From Colwellia sp. MB3u-45 (lineage in GTDB: Bacteria > Pseudomonadota > Gammaproteobacteria > Enterobacterales > Alteromonadaceae): DNA of 64,000 bases. A model generated the notes under the pieces. That model worked only from the letters and a program-made list of their open reading frames with translations. It ran no database searches and was not told the origin of the DNA. The stretch lies in contig NZ_JACGVC010000050.1 in the NCBI RefSeq assembly GCF_014077005.1, positions 173,948 to 237,947 on the forward strand, given 5' to 3'. Every line of letters starts with the position of its first letter. Position 1 is the first letter of the stretch. Of this stretch, positions 18,402 through 28,225 are shown one piece after another. The position numbers were made by a program, and so were the translations under genes.

Positions 18402-20369
18402 ATGAATAATATTGGCATTAATCAAAGAGGTTTTTCAAACAAAGTAAGCACACTTGCGTTGACTTTAGTTGTATTGATTGTACAAGGATGTGGTGGTAGT
18501 GGTGGCTCTAACGCCAAAGAGAGTAAACCTAGTGATGATTTCATCCCTGTTGTTACTCAAACCGGCATAGTAGCATTTGATAACGCCAGTAAAACTGCAC
18601 AACCGATTGAGTTATTTCTTTACTATCCTGACGATACGCTGAGCAATATTAGTTGGCAACAAACTACAGGCAGTGAGCTTGTTTTTCATGCCGAACATTC
18701 CAAGGGTATTGCCTTTACACCATCTGCGGCAGGCGAATATAGTTTTCAAGTCAGCTTTATCCGCAATGGCGTAAGTGAAACCTTATCGCATACCGTTATT
18801 ACTTCAGAGGAACGCAGCCAAATATCAGCAAGACTAGGTCATGCAGCATTGGAGGGTAGTGATGTTTCTTTAAGAGCCAGCATTGAAAATGCCGCATTAA
18901 CAAACAACAGCATTGTATGGCAACAAATCTCTGGCCCAACGGTGACTTTTAGTGACGTAACTGAGGGACAGAGTGCAGTTTTTTTCAAGGCGCCTGCGGT
19001 TAGCGCTGACAGCTTGCTAACCTTTACGGTTAGTGCTTCAGATGGCGCAACAGAGCAACAAGATACTATTGCCATATTAGTTGAAAATGCAGCAACTATT
19101 AGCAGTGATGATAATACGGCTTACGATTCACGATTAGCCACCGTATTTCCTTTTAATGCAAACTCACCTTATGCCGATGTTTTAGTTAACTGTGTTTATA
19201 GTAATAGTATTGATTTTCGCACTAGCTGTCGCTTTGATGAATTACCGCTAATAGCACAAGATACTACCACACCGACTATTGACGACATTATGGACCGCGT
19301 TGTGGTTTCTCATCAATGGATGGGGCAAAGGTTTAAAGAGTTTTTACAACACTCAGATCAGCAAGACGATTTTAAAAACTTGCTTCGTGCCACCACAGCC
19401 ATTGTTATTTCATATGACATACGCCCTTCATATTATTGGGTAGTGACCGGTGCTATTCATCTTGATCCTGAGAACCTTTGGTTAACACCCGATGAAAGAG
19501 ATACCATTAATCAAGCCCCCGACTTTCGTGCCTCATTCGGCAATGAGCTAAATTTTGTTATGCCATGGCGCTATGTTAAAAATAATAACTACGCAAGCTT
19601 TTACTATCCAGAAAATTTGCGAGAAACTCGTGACGCGAGCGAGGGTGTTTTTGATTTAGCGTCATTGATGTATCACGAACTCGCACACGCTAATGATTTT
19701 TTTTCACAAAGTACTTGGGCAGACTTAGACCGAAATGATCGCGTACTAGACGCCGCCGATAAAATATTAAAATCAACCGGCATACAATCTGATATGTTGA
19801 GCACTTCACTGCCGCTCAATGGTACACAAATGTATCGTTTAGCACAGGTACGTTATCATGGTGAAACGGCGACCAGCGGCGAAAAAAATTACAATCCAAG
19901 TGACGTTACTGGCTTTTTTAGCCCTGAACATGCCCCGCAATTTTACAATTACACTAGTAAACGCGAAGACTACGCCATGTTGTTCGATGGTTTTATGATG
20001 AAAGCACGTTACAATATTGACAGAGATGTTGCAGTAACTAGCCAACCTCAAAATTCAGGAGAGCAATACATAGTGACTTGGGGGCAACGTGGGCGTATCG
20101 GAGACGTTAATATTAAACCCAGAGTTGACTATGTTACTCGCCGTATATTGCCTGAGTTTACTTCAGCCTCCAATATTATTAACAATTTAGCCGCACCAAT
20201 AGCGATGGTATCAGGGAAAACATGGGCAGAAAATTTAGCGATTAGTCCTGAGGTAAATCAAGCTAATAAAATAGTGCTTGATAGTTTCCAGTTAACTAAT
20301 TCAAAAGCTAACAGATTCAATGCTAACGGCCCAATGTTTTATGAAAAGCCAATCCCTAAACGTAACTAG
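18402..20369 (+). CDS. Large lipoprotein with Ig-like repeats and a HELAH zinc-site motif
   Basis: 655 residues. A lipobox 'LIVQGCGGSGG' marks it as a lipoprotein. Residues about 45-230 look like two PKD/Ig-like beta domains ('WQQTTGSELVF', 'VWQQISGPTVTFSD'). The C-terminal part, not assigned to a family, contains 'ASLMYHELAHANDFF' near residue 424, which has the H-E-x-x-H pattern of zinc metallopeptidases. The WQQ-SGP style repeat is typical of surface-exposed adhesion or binding modules in marine gammaproteobacteria. It is monocistronic. Peptidase activity is an inference from the motif only. Confidence 0.7.
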   Translation: MNNIGINQRGFSNKVSTLALTLVVLIVQGCGGSGGSNAKESKPSDDFIPVVTQTGIVAFDNASKTAQPIELFLYYPDDTLSNISWQQTTGSELVFHAEHSKGIAFTPSAAGEYSFQVSFIRNGVSETLSHTVITSEERSQISARLGHAALEGSDVSLRASIENAALTNNSIVWQQISGPTVTFSDVTEGQSAVFFKAPAVSADSLLTFTVSASDGATEQQDTIAILVENAATISSDDNTAYDSRLATVFPFNANSPYADVLVNCVYSNSIDFRTSCRFDELPLIAQDTTTPTIDDIMDRVVVSHQWMGQRFKEFLQHSDQQDDFKNLLRATTAIVISYDIRPSYYWVVTGAIHLDPENLWLTPDERDTINQAPDFRASFGNELNFVMPWRYVKNNNYASFYYPENLRETRDASEGVFDLASLMYHELAHANDFFSQSTWADLDRNDRVLDAADKILKSTGIQSDMLSTSLPLNGTQMYRLAQVRYHGETATSGEKNYNPSDVTGFFSPEHAPQFYNYTSKREDYAMLFDGFMMKARYNIDRDVAVTSQPQNSGEQYIVTWGQRGRIGDVNIKPRVDYVTRRILPEFTSASNIINNLAAPIAMVSGKTWAENLAISPEVNQANKIVLDSFQLTNSKANRFNANGPMFYEKPIPKRN

Positions 20370-20796
20370 CATCAACATAACTAGGCTTAAATGTAGCTGA
20401 AGCTAAGAAAAAGCGGGATCGCCCAATGTAAACTTAGCTAGGTTCGAGCATAATTAATTGTAAAGATTAACGAATAATGAGAATACTTTTACACTATCAG
20501 TGAATTAAGTCAATAATTCTCAATGACTATGTAAAATATTTTAGATTCTGAATCAACAAATACAGTGACTTTAAATGGTCACTTTTGCCATTTTCAGGAC
20601 CTAATTTACATCTGTATTCATCACAAAAAAAAGACCACTTTGCTACCAAAGTGGTCGTTCACGTAGTTTTATTGGTCTAATTTCTTGGTGCGCAAAGCTA
20701 AAAGTCGTTCGTACCATATTTCACATTGGGCTTGTGATAAGTTCTACCACTTTACAGAACTTTCTATAGGGTAATAGGCCCTAAAATTTTGGCCTT
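20370..20796. other. Intergenic region between convergent genes
   Basis: About 430 bp with no gene recognised. The only clear structure is the hairpin at 20633-20656. Confidence 0.5.
20633..20656 (-). terminator. Terminator, minus strand
   Basis: GACCACTTTG, loop CTAC, CAAAGTGGTC: a perfect 10-bp stem. The nine A before it on the plus strand become a T run on the minus strand, so it should end the transcript of the S4-domain gene. Confidence 0.8.
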
Positions 20797-21150
20797 TTAG
20801 CTTTTAATTGATGGCTTAGTGGCAGTTTCTGATGAAATAATCCGTGCTTTACTTTTAGCTCTTTTTTTCTTTTTTGAATTTTTATTAGCTAAAACTACTG
20901 TACTAATAAACTCTGCTGATTTTTTGCTGGGATTAAAAGCAATCTCAATAATTTTACCGTTACATTCGATAATATCTCCGCGGCGAATTTTTTTACGCTT
21001 TTGAACTACAACTTCTTTATTTACTAAAACATTACCTTCACTGATCATGGTTTTAGCTTCGCCGCCACCGTCAACCATATTGGCAATTTTGAGTAAGTTA
21101 CAAAGTTCTATAGGTTCAACACAAATATCGATAATTGAGTGTTTTGACAT
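20797..21150 (-). CDS. S4-domain RNA-binding protein, YbcJ-like with basic tail
   Basis: 117 residues. The first ~75 follow E. coli YbcJ: 'ELCNLLKIANMVDGGGEAKTMISEGNVLVNKEVVVQKRKKIRRGDII' is an S4 RNA-binding fold. The last ~35 residues are a lysine/arginine-rich extension (KKKKRAKSKAR) absent from YbcJ, which could add nonspecific RNA or ribosome contact. Cytoplasmic; target unknown. Confidence 0.82.
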   Translation of the reverse strand: MSKHSIIDICVEPIELCNLLKIANMVDGGGEAKTMISEGNVLVNKEVVVQKRKKIRRGDIIECNGKIIEIAFNPSKKSAEFISTVVLANKNSKKKKRAKSKARIISSETATKPSIKS

Positions 21151-21872
21151 GAAATACGCCTAATGATTTAAAATAATAATATTGTTAATATTCTAACATA
21201 TATTTGGATAAAACTTGTATTAAGGATACTTTATAATGCTGAGCTAGCATAGACGGTAAATACTTGATGCATTTAGCATTTTATCAAACGTTGCGCAAAG
21301 CTTCGGTATTCACTGATTAAATTGTGACATCTATGGTCACTTTATGGCACCAACTTGTCGTTAGGACATCTTTTGAAATAGCGAATTTTTAAAGCAAAAC
21401 TAAAAATTAATACAACCGCGACCCATTCACCCCTGACTCACCTCAAGGATCACGACGCGCATTCGCCAAGGGCAGAACCGCAGGCATTACTATAATAAGA
21501 AAGAGCCCCCCTGTAGCCAAACTTTTGAATTGAGGAATATGTCACACCAGAAATTATGCCAATACAGTAGATTACAGGGTGGCTGTTGATCTTCAGGCAA
21601 TATTGTCCGAAATACAAATTAATAAGTGCGGACAGTGAAGCCTAAAAAGAATTTTTTGGATAAAATCCATAAGACTATGAAGTTGGACAAGTAGTTTATA
21701 ATCCTAGACTCTTTGGAATACAGCTTTTAATCTTCATTATGTCAGCTTTTTTTACAGATATAACTTTAAGCTAAATTCAACAAACCTCAACTGATTAATA
21801 ATTAACCAGATTATATTTGTGGTAAGTATTATGCATACATTCTAAAGCGATTATTCACTTAGAGCACAGATC
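21151..21872. other. Long intergenic region before the PEP-CTERM gene
   Basis: About 720 bp. The part at about 21415-21490 is clearly richer in GC than its surroundings, which hints at foreign or decayed sequence, but I could not match it to a gene or RNA on either strand. Confidence 0.45.
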
Positions 21873-22757
21873 ATGAAAAAAATAATATTTCCCACCGCAT
21901 TTCTGGCTTTAATAGCTAACGGGATAAGTTATGCAGGCCTTATGGAGGTTGTTAGTAACGGTAATTGTAGCGTATCATCAGTTCAAATTACCAATATCAC
22001 AGCAATCGCTCCTGCCGGGTCAAATATGGTGACGAAACCCATCGATGCCACTTCTTGTGTGGGGTATATCACCTCGCCTGATAATGATTGGGGAAATGGA
22101 CCGAATCCCAATATAGGTGCCCTTTACGATGGATTACTGAATGAGCAAGAAAGTAAAGCAAAACGCGGGGATTCGTATTTTCTACCCGGAGATACTTTTC
22201 TGACAAACCCGAATGATTCGATGGTAGATCTGAATGGTAACGGCGATGCAACTGATCCTGGCTGGATTCGTTTAGGGGGTATGGAAGCAGGTAAAGCTTT
22301 TGAATACAACCCTGTAAACGGTTACGACCTCGAAGAAGTGCTTGATATATCCTTCAATTTAAATGGAACTTGGTCATTAGCAGTGGATCCTTTAGCTATA
22401 GAGTTCGCAACATTAGCATTAGGAAGACCAAGCATTTTTGATCATTTGGTTTTTGTAATGAAGGGGCCAAATACAAATAGTAATGGCGTTAATCAGTGGG
22501 GTGAATGGGTTATTCATGACTTCAATTTCTACGATCTGATTGACGATGGTTTATCTATAAGCTTGGGTGATACGGCATATGCTTTTGGAGGTACATGGGA
22601 TGCAAGTAACATTTTTGATAGACATGACATGTCTCACGTGAGCATTTGGGCTCATGATCCACCAACAGCCGCCTCTGCTGTCCCTGAACCATCAACACTT
22701 GCCATTTTCGCTATGGGTTTTATCGGGTTATTGTTACGCAAGATAAACAAAAACTAA
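21873..22757 (+). CDS. PEP-CTERM sorting-domain protein
   Basis: A 294-residue exported protein. It has a signal peptide (MKKIIFPTAFLALIANGISYAG) and a C-terminal PEP-CTERM signal: 'AVPEPSTLAIFAMGFIGLLL' followed by a basic end, the substrate pattern for exosortase EpsH-type processing. The body is beta-rich with Asn/Gly/Trp-rich stretches ('NDWGNGPNPNIGALYDG') and is not a known enzyme. Exosortase and polysaccharide genes are not in the window. Confidence 0.88.
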   Translation: MKKIIFPTAFLALIANGISYAGLMEVVSNGNCSVSSVQITNITAIAPAGSNMVTKPIDATSCVGYITSPDNDWGNGPNPNIGALYDGLLNEQESKAKRGDSYFLPGDTFLTNPNDSMVDLNGNGDATDPGWIRLGGMEAGKAFEYNPVNGYDLEEVLDISFNLNGTWSLAVDPLAIEFATLALGRPSIFDHLVFVMKGPNTNSNGVNQWGEWVIHDFNFYDLIDDGLSISLGDTAYAFGGTWDASNIFDRHDMSHVSIWAHDPPTAASAVPEPSTLAIFAMGFIGLLLRKINKN

Positions 22758-22781
22758 TACATTAAGTGCAAGTTTATCAAG

Positions 22782-22804
22782 CATCACACGTGATGGTGTT
22801 TTTT
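22782..22804 (+). terminator. Terminator after the PEP-CTERM gene
   Basis: CATCA-CACG-TGATG followed by GTG and six T. Short stem, but well placed 25 bp after the stop. Confidence 0.5.
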
Positions 22805-22845
22805 AATTTCCAAATTATGCCACTAGGGTAATGTAATCTGTATCA

Positions 22846-22962
22846 AAATAGGAAGTATTTTCAAAGGCTTTCTCTGTTGATGTCTCAGAACCTTCAACAC
22901 TTATTATTTTTGTATTAGGAACGATTGGCTTAGCATCACATCGATTTAAGAGACAATCTTAA
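22846..22962 (+). pseudogene. C-terminal remnant of a second PEP-CTERM protein
   Basis: An open frame after a TAG ends in 'VSEPSTLIIFVLGTIGLA' plus a basic tail (SHRFKRQS) and TAA. This is a second PEP-CTERM signal, with no start or signal peptide upstream. It looks like the tail of a tandem paralogue whose body has been lost. Confidence 0.7.
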
Positions 22963-22989
22963 ATCGATGTGATTATTGATGTTTTTTTT
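22935..22989 (+). terminator. Strong terminator overlapping the PEP-CTERM remnant
   Basis: A perfect 17-bp inverted repeat, ATCACATCGATTTAAGA (22935-22951) and its complement (22957-22973), with loop GACAA, then eight T at 22982-22989. The left arm encodes the last residues of the remnant. Confidence 0.8.
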
Positions 22990-23045
22990 CTGGTAATTAG
23001 TTATTGGTTTTACTGTAAAAAATCGACATATATACCCATCACACT

Positions 23046-23616
23046 TCAAGATGCAGAATTTAGCACCTGAAAATTATCATTAATTCTACTGCCTAAAATA
23101 TCACTTATTTTAGGCGGTGTTTGACTAAAAAACTCATCAATTTTATCTCTGAACTCATTTGCGGTTGCAAAATATTTATTATTTCTGATATGCTCATTTA
23201 TTACTTTCCATAGCCACTCTATTGGGTTTAAATTGGTGCTGTAAAGCAAAAGATAATGAAGTTCAACATTAAACTCATTCGCTTTATCTTTAACAACATG
23301 TGCTCGGTGATAGCCAGCGTCATCTAAAATCAAGTGAATGCGTTTATCACTGCCATTATGTGCGCGTAATTCAGTGAAAAATGTTAGATAGTTTCACTAT
23401 TTACTTTTTCATAACCCATAACTTGAGATGAGATGACGCTAAATTATTTAAATCAATAGCGCCAACAAGGTTTAATCGTGTTCGACTAACGGTGGTTCCA
23501 ATCGCTTTATCATGCCCTTTTTTTATTCAGCCGCAACTTACTTTCGTCGCTTGGGTTGGATGCATAGCATCCATGAACAATATAGGCTCATCAACTACTT
23601 GCGATTTCAATAAATC
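23046..23616 (-). pseudogene. IS630-family transposase remnant
   Basis: On the minus strand from about 23616 the text reads 'DEPILFMDAMHPTQATKVSCG', then 'KKGHDKAIGTTVSRTRLNLVGAIDL', then, after a frame change, 'LILDDAGYHRAH ... YLLLYSTNLNPIEWLWK'. These are the DDE-domain motifs of IS630 elements (DD and the NPIE glutamate). The N-terminal HTH is absent and frames are broken. The remnant abuts the 3' end of hda. Confidence 0.85.
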
Positions 23617-23625
23617 ACCAATGAT

Positions 23626-24336
23626 TTAAAATAAGACATCTTTAATAAAGGGAATAGTGATACGACGCTGCTCTCTGATTGATGCCTGATCAAGCTGTTC
23701 TAATGCGGCAATTAAGCTGGTCATATCGCGTGATAAGCGATTAATTAAAAACCTTGCCACGTCATCATTCATGGTTAAACCCCGTTGTTGTGCACGGTAT
23801 TGCAAGGCAAATGACTTCTCTTTATCTGATAAGGGTTTTAATTGTTCCGTTAAGCCCCAGCTTAGCCGAGAGACCAAATCAGGCAAAGTAATATTTAACT
23901 GGGCAGCGCTTTGATCACCGGTAATAATCAGGCATTTGTTTTGCTCAACCATACGGTTATATAAATCAAATACGCCTTGTTGCCAGATATTATTACCCGC
24001 GATCAATTGAATATCGTCTAAACAGACTAAATCAATATTTTCTAAACCGTCAAGTACATCAACCGAAAGTTGAGTAAGCTCAGAGAACGACAAACACAAC
24101 GAGGTTATGCCTAATGTGTCGGCATAGGCACAACTGGCGTGTAACAAGTGACTTTTACCAACATCGGTTAAACCAAACAAAAATAAACTGTGTACTTGTT
24201 TGTTTTCATCACCTATATGATCGAGAAAGTGCGTTAACTGTTGCACCACCATTTGGTTGCTCTCACTTTTAAAACTCGCGAAAGTTTCATCGTCAGGTAA
24301 TTGCACAGACAGAGTGAGTTGCGAAACTTTCTTCAC
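23626..24336 (-). CDS. hda: DnaA regulatory inactivator Hda
   Basis: An AAA+ DnaA homologue that, bound to the sliding clamp, triggers hydrolysis of DnaA-ATP after initiation. The N-terminus has the clamp-binding motif (QLTLSVQLPDDETFASF). Residues 'LFLFGLTDVGKSHLLHA' form Walker A, 'LVCLDDIQ' Walker B, and 'RLSWGLTEQLKPLSDKEK' the sensor region. 236 residues. It overlaps the upstream DUF2066 gene by 4 bp. Its end (IPFIKDVLF) directly meets an IS630 remnant but seems complete. Confidence 0.94.
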   Translation of the reverse strand: MKKVSQLTLSVQLPDDETFASFKSESNQMVVQQLTHFLDHIGDENKQVHSLFLFGLTDVGKSHLLHASCAYADTLGITSLCLSFSELTQLSVDVLDGLENIDLVCLDDIQLIAGNNIWQQGVFDLYNRMVEQNKCLIITGDQSAAQLNITLPDLVSRLSWGLTEQLKPLSDKEKSFALQYRAQQRGLTMNDDVARFLINRLSRDMTSLIAALEQLDQASIREQRRITIPFIKDVLF

Positions 24337-25451
24337 TTTTTACCCCAATTAAATACCGGTACTTGTTCTGTGCCCTCAGGCGCAGCGAGGGGGTCAACAT
24401 AACGATTGAGCTGTTCACTCAATTTTAATGAAGCAAGCAAAGCTTGTTGTGAGCCAATTAACGACAATTTAAAGCGCCGATTAGTACCTTTCGCACTGAC
24501 CAATTGAACTGATTGCACAGCAGACAATTCTGCAAGAAAATCTGACACAGCTATCAAGTCTACTAATGAGGCGATATTGGCAACATCTATTTCAAACTCG
24601 TGACTGTTAGTTGTTGATAAGGCATATTGCTGATAAATAATATCGGTAATATCAGACAAAGCAGCACTTAATAATTCATCAACGTTATTACCTAAGTATT
24701 GTTCGCTAAACATTTGTACGTGCTCATTTTGCGGATCAGTCATTAAACTCCAGTCTACTGCTAAACTATTGACTTGGCACTGAGGACAATCTAAAAGATC
24801 ATTTTGGGCGGCAACTAAGCTTGAGTTTGAGACTCTAATCACCACCACAGCTTCTGCCATATAACGCGCAGACGCTTGTGCTACTGGTTTTGAAAAACGG
24901 CCCCAAACATCAGTTAATGTCAAAGCATTAAGGTCAGTTAAGTCCATTATGGGCATAACTAATGGTAAACCACGCAACTGGGAAAAATCATCAATAACGC
25001 GGGGTAACAACGAATTCGATGTTGCAGAAATTATCTTACGTTTAAAGCCATCTTCCTCAACCAACCAGACCATCACTTGTGGTCTTAATTGCCCCCAAAT
25101 CGGCAAGTCACTGGCTTTAAACAATTGATTGATCTTGGCTTCGTTAAAGGAAACATTGAGCAATACTTTGTTATTAGTGCGAATATATTGATATTGCGTA
25201 ACATACATGCTGTAGTTATTTATTGCCTGGGTAATAAGCGGATGATCAATGTCATTACCGCCAACCTTGACTAAAATTGCCCGCAAGGCATTTTTAAGTG
25301 CTTGATTACGATCGCCATTTGATTGTGACGCTACAGCCACTTTTGCGCTGTACAAGTTTTCGACCTCGATAGCGCTAATTTTAAGCGGTAATACAAGGCA
25401 TAAGAATATCAGATAATTTCTGAACATATTTAGCATTAACATGTGTTTCAT
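24333..25451 (-). CDS. DUF2066 exported protein
   Basis: 372 residues with a signal peptide (MLNMFRNYLIFLCLVLPLKISA); the start could be the first ATG at 25451 or the internal Met just before MLNMF. The 'LYSAKVAVASQSNGDRNQALKNALRAILVKVGGN' stretch is typical of DUF2066. The order DUF2066-hda, opposite purM, is conserved in Shewanella and relatives. Function unknown; probably periplasmic. Confidence 0.85.
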   Translation of the reverse strand: MKHMLMLNMFRNYLIFLCLVLPLKISAIEVENLYSAKVAVASQSNGDRNQALKNALRAILVKVGGNDIDHPLITQAINNYSMYVTQYQYIRTNNKVLLNVSFNEAKINQLFKASDLPIWGQLRPQVMVWLVEEDGFKRKIISATSNSLLPRVIDDFSQLRGLPLVMPIMDLTDLNALTLTDVWGRFSKPVAQASARYMAEAVVVIRVSNSSLVAAQNDLLDCPQCQVNSLAVDWSLMTDPQNEHVQMFSEQYLGNNVDELLSAALSDITDIIYQQYALSTTNSHEFEIDVANIASLVDLIAVSDFLAELSAVQSVQLVSAKGTNRRFKLSLIGSQQALLASLKLSEQLNRYVDPLAAPEGTEQVPVFNWGKK

Positions 25452-25593
25452 AATGAAGATCTTATCATAATGTTGCTGATTTTTATCACTTATAAAAAAT
25501 AAATTATTTTAAAGATTTTCAGCACGTCTTTGCGCTGATAGAATGTGCGCCTTTATCATACAAGCAAACTAACAACATAATTGAGGTTTCCCC

Positions 25594-26640
25594 GTGAGCG
25601 AAGAAAAACAGTCTTTAAATTATAAAGATGCTGGCGTTGATATAGATGCAGGTAATGCCCTAGTTGAAAATATTAAAGGTGCCGTAAAACGCACTACTCG
25701 TCCAGAAGTTATGGGGGGGCTAGGTGGTTTTGGCTCTGTCTGTCAACTTCCTACTGGTTATAAAGAGCCTGTACTTGTTGCCGGAACGGATGGCGTTGGT
25801 ACAAAATTGCGTTTAGCAATAGATTTAAAAAAACATGACACAGTCGGTATCGACTTAGTGGCTATGTGTGTAAACGATTTAATCGTGCAAGGTGCTGAGC
25901 CACTATTCTTCCTTGACTATTATGCTACAGCAAAACTTGATGTTGACGTTGCTTCAGCCGTTGTGGAAGGTATCGCAGAAGGTTGTGTACAAGCGGGTTG
26001 TGCATTAGTCGGTGGTGAAACCGCTGAAATGCCAGGCATGTACCACAAAGGCGACTACGATATCGCTGGTTTTTGTGTGGGTGTAGCTGAAAAGTCACGT
26101 TTAATTGATGGCACTAAAGTAGCCGCAGGTGATCAACTTGTTGCGCTTGGCTCTTCTGGTGCTCACTCAAATGGTTTCTCTTTGGTACGTAAAGTATTAG
26201 AAGTAAATAACACCAACACCGATGACTTACTTGATGGAAAACCATTAGCTGAGCATCTTTTAGCGCCAACAAAAATTTATGTTAAATCAGTTTTAGAACT
26301 GCTTAAGCATGTTGATGTGCACGCCTTGTCACATATTACTGGTGGCGGCTTTTGGGAAAACATTCCACGTGTTTTACCAGAGAGCGCTCAAGCCATTGTT
26401 GACGGCAATAGCTGGCAATGGCCAGCCATCTTTAATTGGTTGCAAGAAAATGGCAATATCAGTGAACATGAAATGTATCGCACATTTAACTGTGGCGTTG
26501 GTATGATCCTCGTAGTACCTGCTGAGCAATTAGCACAAAGCATCGACATTCTTAACGCGCAAGGTGAAAACGCTTGGCATATTGGTGAAATTGCTGATCT
26601 TCAAGCAGGCCAAGAACAAGTTATTATCAACAAAGGTTAA
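25594..26640 (+). CDS. purM: Phosphoribosylformylglycinamidine cyclo-ligase
   Basis: Makes AIR from FGAM with ATP, fifth step of purine synthesis. The GTG start has GAGG eight bases upstream. Motifs: '[12 protein letters not shown]', '[32 protein letters not shown]', '[11 protein letters not shown]' and '[16 protein letters not shown]'. 348 residues, as in E. coli (345). purN follows, so they are one unit. Confidence 0.97.
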   Translation: MSEEKQSLNYKDAGVDIDAGNALVENIKGAVKRTTRPEVMGGLGGFGSVCQLPTGYKEPVLVAGTDGVGTKLRLAIDLKKHDTVGIDLVAMCVNDLIVQGAEPLFFLDYYATAKLDVDVASAVVEGIAEGCVQAGCALVGGETAEMPGMYHKGDYDIAGFCVGVAEKSRLIDGTKVAAGDQLVALGSSGAHSNGFSLVRKVLEVNNTNTDDLLDGKPLAEHLLAPTKIYVKSVLELLKHVDVHALSHITGGGFWENIPRVLPESAQAIVDGNSWQWPAIFNWLQENGNISEHEMYRTFNCGVGMILVVPAEQLAQSIDILNAQGENAWHIGEIADLQAGQEQVIINKG

Positions 26641-26646
26641 TCATTG

Positions 26647-27291
26647 ATGCGAAGCCGAATTGTAGTACTTATTTCCGGCGGCGGTACAAACTTACAAGCG
26701 ATTATTGATGCTTGTAAGCAAGACAACTATGGTGGCGAAATCGTCGCCGTAGTGTCTAACAAAGCTGACGCCTATGGTTTAACGCGAGCACAAGATGCTA
26801 ACATAGCAACCTCTGTGCTTTCACACAAAGACTTTGATAGCCGAGAAAGTTACGATAGTGCCTTGGTCGCCGAAATTAACAATTATCAGCCTGATTTAAT
26901 TGTGCTAGCCGGTTTTATGCGTATTTTAACCGCTAAATTTGTGCAAAAATTTCAAGGTCGCTTGATCAATATCCACCCTTCTCTATTACCTAAATATCAA
27001 GGTTTACATACCCATCAACGCGCCATTGACGCCGGTGATATTGAACACGGTGTTAGTGTACATTTTGTAACTGAAGAACTTGATGGTGGTCCGGTAATTT
27101 TACAAGCAAAAGTCCCTGTTTTTCCAGAAGACAACGCCGATGAACTTGCTCAGCGTGTACATCAACAAGAACATCGTATTTATCCTATGGTGGTTAATTG
27201 GTGTTGTACTAAGCGCGTAACTATGGCAGAAGAATATGCATTATTTGATGGTGTAATTTTACCTATTTCGGGGTATGCTAGCGAAGAATAG
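26647..27291 (+). CDS. purN: Phosphoribosylglycinamide formyltransferase
   Basis: Transfers a formyl group from 10-formyl-THF to GAR. 'VVLISGGGTNLQAIID' binds phosphate; catalytic N, H and D lie in 'GRLINIHPSLLPKYQG' and 'HFVTEELDGGPVI'. ATG at 26647 chosen over a TTG one codon earlier. 214 residues, 6 bp after purM. Confidence 0.96.
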   Translation: MRSRIVVLISGGGTNLQAIIDACKQDNYGGEIVAVVSNKADAYGLTRAQDANIATSVLSHKDFDSRESYDSALVAEINNYQPDLIVLAGFMRILTAKFVQKFQGRLINIHPSLLPKYQGLHTHQRAIDAGDIEHGVSVHFVTEELDGGPVILQAKVPVFPEDNADELAQRVHQQEHRIYPMVVNWCCTKRVTMAEEYALFDGVILPISGYASEE

Positions 27292-27313
27292 TATTTAATT
27301 TAGAGAGTTTACC

Positions 27314-28066
27314 ATGTTGAAATCATTACCTTATATTCCTTTGCTTTTGTCTAGTCTCAGCTTTAACGTCATGGCAGCAGACAAAGAAAATAGTGTAGTG
27401 ATCCCTGCATTTAACGCTCAATATACTATTTTGCGAAACAACAAAGCTGTTGGTGAAGCCACACGTAAGTTAAGCTATTTAAATAATGGCTTAGCGAAAT
27501 ACAGTTATCAGACAGAAATTGAATGGTTAATTTTCTCAGATAGTCGTGCAGAAACCTCTATTGTTAAGCTTGAAGGCTATAAAGTAACGCCAACAAGTTA
27601 TGAATACAAACGTGAAGGTACTGGCTCTGACAAATATTATAAATGGCGTTATGACACAGCAAATAATAGCGCTATTGATGAGAAAAAACAGCAAACAAAA
27701 AGTATAGACTTCCCTGAGAACATTCAAGACTCGCTCAGTTACCATCTGCAGCTTCGTCTCAATATGATCACTAATCCCGAACAAGAGCATTTTGTTTACC
27801 CTGTGATTAAAACGTCAGGTTCAATCAAAAATTACGTTTATCAATACGACGGTGAAGAAGAGCTAATGTTACCTTATGGCTTGGTAAAAACCATTAGACT
27901 TAAACGTGAAATTGTTGAGAAAAAGCGTATCACCTACGCTTGGTTTGCACCCGAGTTAGATTATCTGTTAGTCAAACTTTATCAAATTAAAGCGGATGTT
28001 GAGCAATTTGAAGTACAACTAAAGTCAGTAACCAACAGCGATGCAGCGACCGCTTCAAGCAAATAA
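27314..28066 (+). CDS. DUF3108 exported protein
   Basis: 250 residues with a signal peptide ending 'NVMAAD'. The beta-rich pattern 'FNAQYTILRNNKAVGEATRKL ... TEIEWLIFSDSRAETS ... KYYKWRYD ... RIT YAWFAPELDYLLVKLYQ' fits DUF3108. It is 22 bp after purN and usually found there in related genomes. Role unknown, probably periplasmic or outer-membrane linked. Confidence 0.82.
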   Translation: MLKSLPYIPLLLSSLSFNVMAADKENSVVIPAFNAQYTILRNNKAVGEATRKLSYLNNGLAKYSYQTEIEWLIFSDSRAETSIVKLEGYKVTPTSYEYKREGTGSDKYYKWRYDTANNSAIDEKKQQTKSIDFPENIQDSLSYHLQLRLNMITNPEQEHFVYPVIKTSGSIKNYVYQYDGEEELMLPYGLVKTIRLKREIVEKKRITYAWFAPELDYLLVKLYQIKADVEQFEVQLKSVTNSDAATASSK

Positions 28067-28225
28067 TTAAACCTCAGTAAACTTTTAATAATTTTCAATC
28101 AGTTATCGTAAAGTGATTAAATAAAAGTATAAAAGTAACTGAATTAAAAATTATTAAATTAAAGGTGGTTAAATTAAAAGTGACTCAGTTAAAAGCCACT
28201 TTGCTTAACCACTTTTAAGCTTTCA

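Noticed and set aside
26309..26506. Frame inside purM
   Set aside because: Shadow of the purM coding sequence in another frame.
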